Shown: positions 17,292 through 26,868 of the stretch, in pieces
Position numbering within the stretch: position 1 is the first letter of the stretch
Layout of the letters: every line of letters starts with the position of its first letter
NCBI GenBank assembly: GCA_910579015.1
Contig: CAJTRO010000003.1
Location: 91,159 to 155,158, forward strand
Source of the DNA: an uncultured Dorea sp.
GTDB taxonomy: Bacteria; Bacillota_A; Clostridia; Lachnospirales; Lachnospiraceae
Direction: 5' to 3'
Length of the DNA stretch: 64,000 nt
Made by a program: the position numbers and the translations under genes
The notes under the pieces: model-generated
Told to the model about the DNA's origin: nothing
Databases searched by the model: none
Seen by the model: only the letters and a program-made list of their open reading frames with translations

Positions 17292-19034
17292 ATGAAGGAG
17301 ATACAGGGACGCCCCTTACCGTTAGGGACTACAATGATAGGAACAGCCGTGAATTTTTCAGTGGCTGTGCCGCAGGAGAAGGAATGTCAATTATTATTAT
17401 ATCGAGCCGGCAGGAAGAGGCCGTGTGCCGTTTATGAGATGAATCGGGAGATTGGGGAGGTGCGATACCTTGCGCTGGAGGGTATGGAGGCATCCGGGTA
17501 TGAATATAATTACCGGATCGACGGGCAGATCGTCATAGATCCGTATGTGAAGGCGATCGCAGGGAGAGAAGTGTGGGGACGGGTATCAGATATCCAGAAG
17601 CATGAAGTGAGAGGCATCCTGTATGACAGGGATTATGACTGGGAGGGGGATGTGCCGCTTTGCCTGCCCTATCACAGTGTCGTGGCGTATAGTCTGCATG
17701 TAAGAGGATTTACGAAGCACTCTTCTTCGAAGGTAAAGTATAAGGGGACATTTCAGGGGGTTGTAGAGAAGCTTCCCTATCTGAAAGACCTGGGGATCAA
17801 TCAGATCCATTGTATGCCGGTTTATGATTTTGAGGAGTGCCAGCGGTATCGGAATTACTGGGGGTATGGATCTGCGTACTGGTTTGCGCCGAAGAGCTCT
17901 TATGCGGCGTCAAAGGATGCGGTGAAGGAGTTAAAGGACATGGTGAAGGCATGTCACAGAGAAGGGATAGAGGTAGTGCTTGAGATGCCGTTTACGGAGG
18001 AGCTGTCGAAGCAGACGATGGAGGAATGCCTGAGATATTATATGATCGAGTATCATGTAGACGGTTTCATCCTGAATCCGCAGATTGCGCCTATGGATGC
18101 GATCTATGCGGATCCGATCCTGAAGAAGACAAAGATCATGGTCCACAGGACGGATTTCCAGACGACTATGCGCCGTTTCCTCAAGGGAGATGAAGGGATG
18201 ATGGATTCGGTTATGCACTGGCTTCGTCATAATTCCAGGGAGGACGGCATATTCAATTGTATTACGGATCAGAACGGCTTTACGCTGAACGATTTGGTTT
18301 CCTATGACCGGAAGCATAATGAGGCGAACGGAGAGAATAATCAGGACGGGCCGGAGTATAATTACAGCTGGAACTGCGGCGCGGAGGGACAGACGAGGAA
18401 GAAGGCCGTCGTCTCGCTGCGTGACCGCCAGATGAAGAATGCGTTTTTCTTGCTGCTTTTATCCCAGGGAGTTCCCTGTATTCTTGCCGGGGATGAGTTT
18501 GGGAATACCCAGAAGGGGAATAATAATGTATACTGTCAGGACAATCCGACGGGGTGGACGGACTGGCATAAGCTTGAGCAGAAGAAGAATCTTCATGATT
18601 TTGTGAAACAGCTTATCAAAGTCCGCAGAAGCCATCCGGTCTTCTGGCCCGAAGAGGAGATGCGCGGGATCGATCAGGTCAGCTGCGGAGTACCGGATGT
18701 ATCCTACCATGGAGAGAGCGCGTGGCAGGTTCCAAGAGAGGTTTTCAGCAGACAGCTCGGTGTCTATTACAGCGGCGCCGCCACAGGCGGGGAAGATTGT
18801 TTTGTCGCCTATAATATGCACTGGATCGATCATTCCTTTGCACTGCCTGCGCTGCCTAAGGATAAGAAGTGGTATAAGATCGCGTCTACGGAGGACGGAG
18901 TTCTAAAGACGGAGGAATTGCTTAAGAACCAGCGGATGGTAGTATTGAAGGAGCGGACGATCATGGTGATCGCAGGCAGGGAGGAACATGGAAGAGATAA
19001 TAAAAAAGGCAGGACTGACGTCGTATCAGCTTAA
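17292..19034 (+). CDS. GH13 glycogen-debranching-like protein lacking catalytic acids
   Basis: The 580-residue protein has an N-terminal CBM48-like domain (LGTTMIGTAVNFSVAVP) and a GlgX/isoamylase-type barrel: NDLVSYDRKHNEANGENN and GNNNVYCQDNPTGWTDW are conserved. The catalytic regions are altered. GFRxD is GFILN (nucleophile Asp to Asn262), the acid-Glu region reads KIMVHRTDF with no Glu, and HDGFTLND is QNGFTLND (Asp to Asn328). Region I is EVVLEMPF without the usual Asp, Asn and His. By sequence it should be inactive as a glycosidase and may bind glycogen or starch instead. It overlaps the next gene by 47 nt. Confidence 0.8.
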   Translation: MKEIQGRPLPLGTTMIGTAVNFSVAVPQEKECQLLLYRAGRKRPCAVYEMNREIGEVRYLALEGMEASGYEYNYRIDGQIVIDPYVKAIAGREVWGRVSDIQKHEVRGILYDRDYDWEGDVPLCLPYHSVVAYSLHVRGFTKHSSSKVKYKGTFQGVVEKLPYLKDLGINQIHCMPVYDFEECQRYRNYWGYGSAYWFAPKSSYAASKDAVKELKDMVKACHREGIEVVLEMPFTEELSKQTMEECLRYYMIEYHVDGFILNPQIAPMDAIYADPILKKTKIMVHRTDFQTTMRRFLKGDEGMMDSVMHWLRHNSREDGIFNCITDQNGFTLNDLVSYDRKHNEANGENNQDGPEYNYSWNCGAEGQTRKKAVVSLRDRQMKNAFFLLLLSQGVPCILAGDEFGNTQKGNNNVYCQDNPTGWTDWHKLEQKKNLHDFVKQLIKVRRSHPVFWPEEEMRGIDQVSCGVPDVSYHGESAWQVPREVFSRQLGVYYSGAATGGEDCFVAYNMHWIDHSFALPALPKDKKWYKIASTEDGVLKTEELLKNQRMVVLKERTIMVIAGREEHGRDNKKGRTDVVSA

Positions 19035-19662
19035 GTGTATTGCGATTGTTACGATGTTGGTCGATCATACCGGCGCCATATTATTTCCGGGAGAGATGCT
19101 GTGGAGGATGGCGGGGCGTCTGTCGTTTCCGATCTTCTGTTTCTTACTGGTTGAGGGCTTCTGCCATACGCACGACGTCCGCCTGTATCTGGTAAGGCTT
19201 GGAGGCTTCGCGCTGATATCGGAGATACCCTACGACATTGCTTTTCATGGAAAGATATTGGAATTTGAGGGACAGAATGTGTTTTTTACCCTGTTTCTCG
19301 GAGTTGTGCTGATGTGTATGCTGAGACGGTGCATAGAATGGCCGGTTAAGATTACGGCGGTTCTTCTGGTCATGTGGCTGGCAGTGTCGCTGAGGGTGGA
19401 TTACAGCTTCAAGGGGATCTTCCTGATCGCCGTCTTCTTTCTGTGCAGAGAGTGTCTGTGGGCGCGGCTTGCCGGAGGTGCGGTATGGAATTTCCTGTGG
19501 AACGGGAGCATACAGGGGTATGGCGCGCTGGCCATGATCCCGGTTGCGTTGTATAACGGACGGCAGGGGAGGAAGATGAAGTATTTCTTCTATGCATTTT
19601 ATCCGGTGCATCTTTTGGTCCTGTTTCTCATATCAGAGGTGATGATGAAGCAGGCAGGCTGA
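18988..19662 (+). CDS. TraX family membrane protein
   Basis: This 224-residue protein has six or so hydrophobic helices and the TraX signatures LKCIAIVTMLVDHTG and GRLSFPIFCFLLVEG, followed by SEIPYD. TraX proteins are membrane acyltransferases; the first example acetylates F-pilin, but most Firmicute members have unknown substrates. Its start lies inside the 3' end of the GH13 gene, in another frame. Confidence 0.85.
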   Translation: MEEIIKKAGLTSYQLKCIAIVTMLVDHTGAILFPGEMLWRMAGRLSFPIFCFLLVEGFCHTHDVRLYLVRLGGFALISEIPYDIAFHGKILEFEGQNVFFTLFLGVVLMCMLRRCIEWPVKITAVLLVMWLAVSLRVDYSFKGIFLIAVFFLCRECLWARLAGGAVWNFLWNGSIQGYGALAMIPVALYNGRQGRKMKYFFYAFYPVHLLVLFLISEVMMKQAG

Positions 19663-19730
19663 GGCGGGGCAGAGCAGATCGGCCGTCCGGCAGAGTATAC
19701 TGACAAAATATAGCGGGAGTGAGTGAAAAG

Positions 19731-20273
19731 ATGAAAGCGTGGCAGCATTTTAAGACGATTACCCATCACAAGTTACTGGTCATGGAGGGATGTTTCAAGG
19801 TAGGGCTTTATAAGCAGGGACTTCTTCACGACATGTCTAAGTATATGCCTTCGGAATTTCTGGTGGGATGCAGATACTATCAGGGAAACCGAAGCCCTAA
19901 CAATGCGGAGCGGGAGGACACCGGATGTTCCAGAGCCTGGCTTCATCACAAGGGAAGGAATAAGCATCACTATGAGTATTGGATTGATTACAGTACGGAT
20001 CCAGAAGACGGGATTGTCGGTATGAGGATGCCGAGGAAGTATGTGATCGAGATGTTCATAGACCGGGTGGCGGCGTCGAAGACGTACCAGGGAAGCAATT
20101 ATGTGGACTCGCACCCGCTTCGGTATTATGAGAAGGGGGCGGCGCGTCTTGGGAGAATGGTCCATCCTGACACCGCGAAGCTTCTGTATTTTCTTCTCAG
20201 GATGCTGGCCAGGGATGGGGAGGAAAAGACCTTCCGGTACATACGAAAAAATATTTTAAAAAAAGTGAAATAA
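19731..20273 (+). CDS. DUF5662 family protein
   Basis: This 180-residue protein of unknown function has conserved histidine/aspartate clusters (LLHDMSKY, then HHKGRNKHHYEYW) that suggest a metal site resembling HD phosphohydrolases. The ATG at 19731 is preceded by GGGAGTGAG; a GTG 12 nt upstream is in frame but lies inside that ribosome binding site. Confidence 0.75.
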   Translation: MKAWQHFKTITHHKLLVMEGCFKVGLYKQGLLHDMSKYMPSEFLVGCRYYQGNRSPNNAEREDTGCSRAWLHHKGRNKHHYEYWIDYSTDPEDGIVGMRMPRKYVIEMFIDRVAASKTYQGSNYVDSHPLRYYEKGAARLGRMVHPDTAKLLYFLLRMLARDGEEKTFRYIRKNILKKVK

Positions 20274-20277
20274 TATG

Positions 20278-20306
20278 TTGACTTTTGCTGGAGGATGTAG
20301 TATTAT
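20278..20306 (+). promoter_or_regulatory. Promoter of tRNA-Leu
   Basis: TTGACT (20278-20283) and TATTAT (20301-20306) have a 17-nt spacer and lie 28 nt upstream of the mature tRNA. Confidence 0.65.
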
Positions 20307-20333
20307 ACTTTTCGGGCAGTTAATAAGTCTCGT

Positions 20334-20417
20334 GCGGAAGTGTCGGAACTGGCAGACGAGCAAGACTAAGGATCTTGTAGCTTTCGAGCTGTGTGGGTTC
20401 AAGTCCCATCTTCCGCA
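20334..20417 (+). tRNA. tRNA-Leu (anticodon AAG)
   Basis: The acceptor stem is GCGGAAG with CTTCCGC and discriminator A. The anticodon stem CAAGA/TCTTG encloses the loop CTAAGGA, giving anticodon AAG, which reads CUU. There is a long class II variable arm, as expected for tRNA-Leu, and a T-arm GTGGGTTCAAGTCCCAT. CCA is not encoded. An A at position 34 is uncommon in bacterial tRNA-Leu. Confidence 0.93.
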
Positions 20418-20423
20418 TTGAAT

Positions 20424-20465
20424 AAAAATCCCGAAGCCTTGAGAATAAAGGTCTTCGGGATTTTT
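20424..20465 (+). terminator. Terminator of tRNA-Leu
   Basis: AAAAATCCCGAAG (20424-20436) pairs with CTTCGGGATTTTT (20453-20465). The symmetric A and T tracts could also stop transcription arriving from the minus-strand gene to the right. Confidence 0.85.
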
Positions 20466-20535
20466 CGTTGCTTAAATTTCTGAAAATGGGGCAGCTGTGC
20501 AAGTTTATGCTGTGGACTGTGGTATAATCAGCTTT

Positions 20536-21078
20536 TTATAATAGATCAGAAATCTTGATGAATAGATCGCTAAATACATGGGATGCAATCTCATCTTTAA
20601 AAGAGAATTGGCTGGAAGTTTCTTCGTCACCAAAAGAATAAACCTGTACATTCTGCATGATTGGATTTATGATCCAATATTCGCGTACCCCGAAATTTTG
20701 ATATAACCATAGCTTTTTTAAATAATCCCGGCTTTGTGTGCTTGGTGAGGTAATTTCAATTACCCAGTCTGGTGCGCCAGTACATCCTTTTTCAGTTATT
20801 TTTCTTTTATCGCAGATGACAGAAATATCAGGTTCTATCCATGTTTTGTCGCTGGCATCCAGATTGACTGCAAAAGGAGCAGGAATAACTTCGCAATTTC
20901 CCTTATTGTTATCTATATAGTCTGCAATTTTGCGCGCGAGAGAAAAACTGATTTTCTGGTGTATAAAGCTGGGCGGAGCCATGGCGTACAGCTTTCCGTC
21001 GATCAGCTCTGCCCGCTGTCCTTCTGGAAGATTCCAGTAGTCTTCGGATGTGTAAAAGTGCTCCTGTGGGATTGGCAT
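20536..21078 (-). CDS. Uma2 family (DUF820) restriction-endonuclease-like protein
   Basis: The 180-residue protein has the Uma2 hallmarks: an RAELIDGKLYAMAPPS start, WIEPDISVICD, then PDWVIEITSPSTQSRDYLKK (a PD-(D/E)XK-like nuclease core). Uma2 proteins are abundant in Cyanobacteria and scattered elsewhere; their cellular role is unsettled. The ATG at 21078 is preceded on the minus strand by AAAGGA; an upstream in-frame extension is low-complexity and lacks a ribosome binding site. Confidence 0.82.
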   Translation of the reverse strand: MPIPQEHFYTSEDYWNLPEGQRAELIDGKLYAMAPPSFIHQKISFSLARKIADYIDNNKGNCEVIPAPFAVNLDASDKTWIEPDISVICDKRKITEKGCTGAPDWVIEITSPSTQSRDYLKKLWLYQNFGVREYWIINPIMQNVQVYSFGDEETSSQFSFKDEIASHVFSDLFIKISDLL

Positions 21079-21295
21079 GTGGTCACGTCCTTTCTTTTTG
21101 GTTGATAACATCTTTCTCATTTGTCCGGCCTTACATCTGAGAAATCTACATGAAGATATTTTACCGCTTAAGATAAGAATGGGCAATAGATGTTTTTGAT
21201 AAATTATCCGGTATATATTGCAAATATGGTGTATAATAGGGATAGAACTATAAAATTGCTGGAATGGAGCATATTTTGCTGAAAAGGAGGAGCCA

Positions 21296-22807
21296 ATGTT
21301 AGATAAGCTGGATTTAACAAAGACGCTTGGAAAGACAGAATACAAGGAGAAGATGGCAAAGCTGGAGCCAAAGCTTGGAAAACTCCAGAGAGAATGCAGA
21401 AAGTTCGGCATACCGGTCATGATCGCGTTCGAGGGCTATGGAGCGTCGGGTAAGGGAGTACAGATCAGTGAACTTATCAAGGCGCTTGATCCCAGAGGGT
21501 TTGAAGTGTATGCGGTTAAGAATGAGACGGAAGAAGAGAAGATGCATCCTTTCATGTGGAGGTTCTGGACCAAGATGCCGGCCAAAGGAAGGATTGCGAT
21601 CTACGATAGCAGCTGGTACCGCAAGGTACTGATCGACCGGTTTGATAAGAAGACGAAGAAGGAAGAGATTGCCGACGCCTATCGCTCGATCTGTTCTTTT
21701 GAAGAGCAGTTAAGCGCCGACGGCATGGTGATCATCAAGATATTTCTTGCCATTGATAAGAAGTCGCAGAAGAAGCGGTTTGAGAAATTGATGAGTTCAA
21801 AGGAGACGGCCTGGCGGGTAAGCGAAGGAGATCTTAAGAGGAACAAGAAGTTCGAGAAGTATCAGGAGATGAATGAGGAGATGCTGACACGTACAGACAC
21901 GGAATATGCGCCGTGGAATGTCGTGGAGGCGGTGGACCGCCGGTTTGCCACGGCGAAGATCTATGCTGTCGTTACACAGATCCTGACAGAGAAGGTTGAA
22001 GAAGCAAGACGAAAGGCTGACAGCAGAAGAGGGACGGACGCAAGTGAGGCTGTGGACATTAAGAAGGATACTCATTTCAGGGAATCTATCCTTGGGAAGG
22101 CAGACTTAAGCCTTACATACTCGAAAGAGGAGTATAAGGAACGTCTGGAAGTTCTCGAGAAGAAGATGGAGAAGCTGCACGGGGAGCTGTACCGCAGAAG
22201 GATACCGGTGGTGCTCGGCTTCGAGGGATGGGATGCAGGAGGAAAGGGAGGCGCTATCAAGCGTCTGACAGAGAAGATGGATCCCAGAGGCTATGTGGTC
22301 CATCCTACGGCGTCGCCCAATGATATAGAGAAGGCTCATCATTATCTCTGGCGGTTCTGGGCGGATATGCCGAAGGCAGGACATGTCACCATCTTTGACC
22401 GGACATGGTACGGCAGAGTGATGGTGGAGCGGATCGAGGGATTCTGCTCTAAGCGGGAATGGCAGAGAGCTTTTAAGGAAATAAACGACATGGAGAAGGA
22501 TCTGACGGATGCAGGAGCGGTCGTGCTGAAGTTCTGGATGCAGATCGACAAGGATGAGCAGGCGAGAAGATTCAAGGCCAGACAGGAGAATCCGGAGAAG
22601 CAGTGGAAGATCACGGATGAGGACTGGCGCAACAGGGAGAAGTGGGAGCAGTACGAGGAGGCGGTCAACGAGATGCTGATCCGTACTTCTACGCCGAATG
22701 CCCCCTGGGTTGTTGTGGAGGGCAACTGTAAGTATTATGCAAGGATCAAGGTGCTGGAGACGGTCGTCAGGGCAATTGAGGAACGGCTTGGCCGGCAACG
22801 CGTATAG
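21296..22807 (+). CDS. pap: Two-domain polyphosphate kinase 2 (polyphosphate:AMP phosphotransferase type)
   Basis: The 503-residue protein consists of two tandem PPK2 domains, each with a Walker A-like loop (FEGYGASGKG near 45, FEGWDAGGKG near 308) and an aromatic/basic lid motif (WRFWTKMP; WRFWADMP, then DRTWYGR). Two-domain PPK2 enzymes transfer phosphate from polyphosphate to AMP. The second domain is the better match to active PPK2; the first carries variant residues and may be regulatory. AAAAGGAGG precedes the start. Confidence 0.88.
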   Translation: MLDKLDLTKTLGKTEYKEKMAKLEPKLGKLQRECRKFGIPVMIAFEGYGASGKGVQISELIKALDPRGFEVYAVKNETEEEKMHPFMWRFWTKMPAKGRIAIYDSSWYRKVLIDRFDKKTKKEEIADAYRSICSFEEQLSADGMVIIKIFLAIDKKSQKKRFEKLMSSKETAWRVSEGDLKRNKKFEKYQEMNEEMLTRTDTEYAPWNVVEAVDRRFATAKIYAVVTQILTEKVEEARRKADSRRGTDASEAVDIKKDTHFRESILGKADLSLTYSKEEYKERLEVLEKKMEKLHGELYRRRIPVVLGFEGWDAGGKGGAIKRLTEKMDPRGYVVHPTASPNDIEKAHHYLWRFWADMPKAGHVTIFDRTWYGRVMVERIEGFCSKREWQRAFKEINDMEKDLTDAGAVVLKFWMQIDKDEQARRFKARQENPEKQWKITDEDWRNREKWEQYEEAVNEMLIRTSTPNAPWVVVEGNCKYYARIKVLETVVRAIEERLGRQRV

Positions 22808-22864
22808 GAATGGATATCCGGTATATGAACGGCGGCAGAGGCCGGGAGAAAGTGAGGCAGTAAC

Positions 22865-23884
22865 GTGAAGGAGAGAAGGTCGATCCGGGAGGAGATGGAA
22901 CTTCGGGAGATGGAATATCTGAGCCCTTATGCGGCAAGAAGCAAGGATTCCAGAGGAAGAGAGCGTAAGGAAGAGGAGTGTGATATCCGCCCGGTGTTTC
23001 AGCGGGACCGGGACCGGATTCTTCACTGCAAGGCATTCAGGCGTCTGAAGCAGAAGACGCAGGTGTTTCTTCTGCCAAAGGGAGACCATTACAGGACCAG
23101 GCTGACGCATACACTGGAGGTTTCCCAGAATGCCAGGACAATTGCGAAGGCCCTGCGTCTGAATGAGGATCTGGTAGAAGCGATCGCCCTGGGGCACGAT
23201 CTGGGGCATACACCCTTTGGGCACGCCGGGGAGTATGCGCTGAACCGGATATGTCCGCTGGGATTCAGGCATAATGAACAGAGCGTGCGGGTGGTGGAGA
23301 GCCTGGAGAAGCAGGGAGAAGGACTTAATCTTACCTGGGAGGTCAGAGACGGCATCCGCAATCATAAGTTCAGTTGTCATCCGCATACACTGGAAGGACA
23401 GATTGTACGCCTGTCCGACAAGATCGCATACATCAATCATGATATTGATGATGCGGTCCGGGGAAATATTCTAAGAGAAGAGGATATCCCGGCCGGGTAC
23501 AGAAAGATTTTGGGGGATACTACCCGGATCCGTCTGGATACGATGATCCATGACGTGATCATCAACAGCATGGACCAGCCGAAGATCCAGATGTCGCCGG
23601 ATGTTATGGAGGCGATGATGGGGCTCCGCGCCTTCATGTATAAGAATGTATATCAGAATCCGACGGCGAAGCGGGAAGAAGACAAGGCGGTCAAGATGGT
23701 GATAAACCTGTATGAGTTTTATATCTCGCACCTTGAATTTCTGCCGGAACAATTCCTGGAAAAGATGGAGAGCGGCCGGTCGTGCAGGGAGCAGATCGTG
23801 TGCGATTACATAGCAGGTATGACTGATACTTACGCGGTAAAAAAATTTGAAGAATATTTTATTCCAGAATCTTGGAAAATTTAA
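22865..23884 (+). CDS. dgt: dGTP triphosphohydrolase-like HD protein
   Basis: The enzyme family removes triphosphate from dNTPs, mainly dGTP. The 339-residue protein shows RLKQKTQVF, then RLTHTLEVSQNARTIAKAL, the metal-binding GHDLGHTPFGHAGE block, and a distal HD-domain Asp in KIAYINHDIDD. The GTG start has only a weak GTGAGG-like site upstream. It lies next to dnaG and rpoD, the usual position in Lachnospiraceae. Confidence 0.88.
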   Translation: MKERRSIREEMELREMEYLSPYAARSKDSRGRERKEEECDIRPVFQRDRDRILHCKAFRRLKQKTQVFLLPKGDHYRTRLTHTLEVSQNARTIAKALRLNEDLVEAIALGHDLGHTPFGHAGEYALNRICPLGFRHNEQSVRVVESLEKQGEGLNLTWEVRDGIRNHKFSCHPHTLEGQIVRLSDKIAYINHDIDDAVRGNILREEDIPAGYRKILGDTTRIRLDTMIHDVIINSMDQPKIQMSPDVMEAMMGLRAFMYKNVYQNPTAKREEDKAVKMVINLYEFYISHLEFLPEQFLEKMESGRSCREQIVCDYIAGMTDTYAVKKFEEYFIPESWKI

Positions 23885-23931
23885 AGGAAATCCAATACTT
23901 TTGTCGAATATTATATATGAGGGCGTAAATA

Positions 23932-25707
23932 ATGTATTATTCCGATGAAGTAATTGAAGAAGTAAGAGCAAAAAATGATATTGTAGATGTGATATCCGGA
24001 TACGTGAGGCTGCAAAAGAAGGGCAGAGATTATTTCGGGCTCTGTCCGTTCCATAATGAGAAGTCACCTTCCTTTTCCGTCAGCAGGCAGAAGCAGATGT
24101 ATTATTGCTTTGGATGCGGCGCGGGGGGCAACGTGTTCACCTTCCTGATGGAATATGAGAACTATTCGTTTGCGGAGGCGCTTAAGTTCCTTGCGGACAG
24201 GGCAGGAGTAGAGCTTCCACAGCAGGAATTCTCAAAGGAAGCAAGGGAGCGGGCAGACACCAGGGCGGTCCTTCTTGAGATCAATAAGCTGGCGGCACAG
24301 TATTATTATGTCCAGCTGAAGAACAGCCAGGGAGAGCAGGCTCTGTCATATCTTAAGAACCGAGAGTTAAGCGATGATATGATCAGGGCGTTTGGTCTTG
24401 GATACTCCAATAAGTACAGCGACGATCTGTACCAGTATCTCAGAGGCAGGGGCTATCAGACGGATGTGATCGCCAGGGCGGGGCTTATCAGCGTGGATGA
24501 GAGACAGAACGTGTATGACAAGTTCTGGAACAGGGTGATGTTTCCGATCATGGATGTGAACAGCCGGGTGATAGGATTCGGAGGCCGCGTGATGGGAGAC
24601 GGCAAGCCGAAGTATCTGAATTCCCCGGAGACGATGATATTCGACAAGAGCCGTAACTTATACGGGCTGAATCGTGCCAGAAGCTCGAAGAAGCCGTATT
24701 TTCTCCTCTGCGAGGGCTATATGGATGTGATCTCTCTTCACCAGGCAGGTTATTCCAATGCCGTCGCATCGCTTGGGACTGCGCTGACGCTGGGACATGC
24801 GTCTCTGATCAAGAGGTATGTGAAGGAAGTTTATCTGACCTATGACAGTGATGAGGCCGGGACGAAGGCGGCGCTGCGTGCGGTGCCGATCCTCAGAGAG
24901 GCGGGGATCACGGCACGGGTTATCCGCATGGAGCCTTACAAGGATCCGGATGAGTTCATCAAGAATCTGGGCGCAGAAGCGTTTGAAGAGCGGATTGGCA
25001 GGGCAAGGAACGGATTCATGTTCGGTCTTGATATTCTGGAACGGGAGTATGATCTTGGTTCTCCGGAAGGGAAGACTGATTTCATGCGGGAGGCGGCAAG
25101 ACGTCTTACAGAATTCGATGAAGAGATAGAACGCAATAACTACATAGAGGCGGTAGCGAAAGCCTACCATGTAGAATATGAGGACCTTCGAAGTCTTGTG
25201 GTGAAGACGGCGGTCCGCACGGGACTTGCCAGACCGGCAGAGAGGCCGAAGAGTGCAGGGGCGCGTTCTGATCGGAAGGAGGACGGGATCACAACATCAC
25301 AGAAGATTTTGCTGACCTGGCTGATCGAGGATGAGTCTGTATTCCGTCAGCTTGAGCAGTATGTAGGCCCGGAGGATTTTTCGGAAGGGCTGTACAGGAC
25401 GGTTGCTGAATTTGTCTATGAGCAGTACAAAGAAGGCCGGGTGAATCCTGCCAAGATAATGAATCACTTTACAGATGAAGAGGAGCACAGAAAGGCCGCA
25501 AGTCTGTTCCATACGAAGATCAGGGAACTGACGACTGCAAGAGAGCAGGAGAAGGCGCTTATGGAGACCGTCATCCGGGTAAAGAATCACAGCATCGACG
25601 AGGCCGCCAGAAATCTGGATCCCGCAGATATGGCCGGCTTGCAGCGGCTGATGAATGCAAAAAGGGAGTTGCAGGATATCCAAAAACTGCATATTTCTGT
25701 TAATTAA
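23932..25707 (+). CDS. dnaG: DNA primase
   Basis: DnaG makes RNA primers at the replication fork. The 591-residue protein has the N-terminal zinc ribbon (CPFHNEKSPSF, then YYCFGCGAGGN), the RNA polymerase core domain, the TOPRIM motif EGYMDVISLHQAG (about 262) with the acidic YDSDEAG, and a C-terminal helicase-binding region. It is followed by rpoD in the classical macromolecular-synthesis arrangement. Confidence 0.96.
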   Translation: MYYSDEVIEEVRAKNDIVDVISGYVRLQKKGRDYFGLCPFHNEKSPSFSVSRQKQMYYCFGCGAGGNVFTFLMEYENYSFAEALKFLADRAGVELPQQEFSKEARERADTRAVLLEINKLAAQYYYVQLKNSQGEQALSYLKNRELSDDMIRAFGLGYSNKYSDDLYQYLRGRGYQTDVIARAGLISVDERQNVYDKFWNRVMFPIMDVNSRVIGFGGRVMGDGKPKYLNSPETMIFDKSRNLYGLNRARSSKKPYFLLCEGYMDVISLHQAGYSNAVASLGTALTLGHASLIKRYVKEVYLTYDSDEAGTKAALRAVPILREAGITARVIRMEPYKDPDEFIKNLGAEAFEERIGRARNGFMFGLDILEREYDLGSPEGKTDFMREAARRLTEFDEEIERNNYIEAVAKAYHVEYEDLRSLVVKTAVRTGLARPAERPKSAGARSDRKEDGITTSQKILLTWLIEDESVFRQLEQYVGPEDFSEGLYRTVAEFVYEQYKEGRVNPAKIMNHFTDEEEHRKAASLFHTKIRELTTAREQEKALMETVIRVKNHSIDEAARNLDPADMAGLQRLMNAKRELQDIQKLHISVN

Positions 25708-25746
25708 GGATAAAATATAAGCAAGCAATGAGAGGATGGACACTAC

Positions 25747-26856
25747 ATGGAAGAAAACATAGTGAAATTTGAAGAGAAATTAAAAGATCTGATCGCCTTG
25801 GGGAAGAAGAAGAAGAGTATTCTGGAAGTACAGGAAATTAACGATTTCTTTTCAGATATGGAGCTTGAGCCGGACCAGATGGAGAAGGTATTTGAGTATC
25901 TGGAGACACACAATATTGACGTGCTCCGTATCAGCGGAGATGATGATATAGACGATGTTGATATTATGATCTCCGAGGAAGACGATGTGGATATGGAGAA
26001 GCTTGACCTGTCCGTGCCGGATGGCATCAGCATCGAGGATCCGGTGCGTATGTACCTGAAGGAGATCGGCAAGGTGCCGCTTCTTACGGCTGACGAGGAG
26101 GTGGATCTGGCAAGACGGATGGCGGACGGCGACGAGGACGCCAAGAAGCGTCTGGCCGAGGCGAACCTGCGTCTTGTTGTCAGCATTGCGAAGCGCTATG
26201 TTGGACGCGGCATGTTATTTCTGGATCTGATCCAGGAAGGCAATCTGGGGCTTATCAAGGCGGTCGAGAAGTTTGATTATCAGAAGGGGTTCAAGTTCAG
26301 TACCTATGCGACATGGTGGATCCGTCAGGCAATCACCAGAGCGATCGCAGACCAGGCGCGGACGATCCGTATTCCGGTCCATATGGTGGAGACGATCAAC
26401 AAGCTGATCCGTGTGTCCAGACAATTATTGCAGGAGCTGGGGCGTGAACCCACGCCGGAAGAGATCGCGGAAGAACTGGACATGCCTGTGGAGCGGGTGC
26501 GGGAGATCTTGAAGATTTCGCAGGAGCCGGTTTCTCTGGAGACACCGATCGGAGAAGAAGAGGACAGCCATCTGGGCGACTTTATCCAGGATGATAACGT
26601 GCCGGTGCCGGCAGAAGCGGCGGCGCAGACACTTCTTAAAGAGCAGCTGGATGAGGTTCTTGACACATTGACAGAGAGAGAACAGAAGGTATTGAGATTA
26701 CGGTTCGGCATGAATGACGGACGCGCGCGTACACTGGAGGAGGTCGGGAAAGAGTTTGACGTTACCAGGGAGCGTATCCGCCAGATTGAGGCGAAAGCGC
26801 TTCGGAAGCTCCGTCATCCAAGCCGCAGCAGAAAACTGAGAGATTACCTGGATTAA
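25747..26856 (+). CDS. rpoD: RNA polymerase primary sigma factor (sigma-A)
   Basis: The 369-residue protein has an acidic region 1.1, region 1.2 (DPVRMYLKEIGKVPLL), region 2 (DLIQEGNLGLIKAVEKFDY, then FSTYATWWIRQAITRA), region 3 and region 4 (VTRERIRQIEAKALRKLRHP). The lack of a long non-conserved insert is typical of Firmicute SigA. It lies 39 nt after dnaG. Confidence 0.97.
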   Translation: MEENIVKFEEKLKDLIALGKKKKSILEVQEINDFFSDMELEPDQMEKVFEYLETHNIDVLRISGDDDIDDVDIMISEEDDVDMEKLDLSVPDGISIEDPVRMYLKEIGKVPLLTADEEVDLARRMADGDEDAKKRLAEANLRLVVSIAKRYVGRGMLFLDLIQEGNLGLIKAVEKFDYQKGFKFSTYATWWIRQAITRAIADQARTIRIPVHMVETINKLIRVSRQLLQELGREPTPEEIAEELDMPVERVREILKISQEPVSLETPIGEEEDSHLGDFIQDDNVPVPAEAAAQTLLKEQLDEVLDTLTEREQKVLRLRFGMNDGRARTLEEVGKEFDVTRERIRQIEAKALRKLRHPSRSRKLRDYLD

Positions 26857-26868
26857 GAAGAGGCGCCT

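Noticed and set aside
22106..23440. 444-residue minus-strand open frame across the PPK2 and dgt genes
   Set aside because: It is antisense to two well-supported genes, has leucine/proline-rich low-complexity composition, and lacks a domain. It is a shadow of GC-biased codons.
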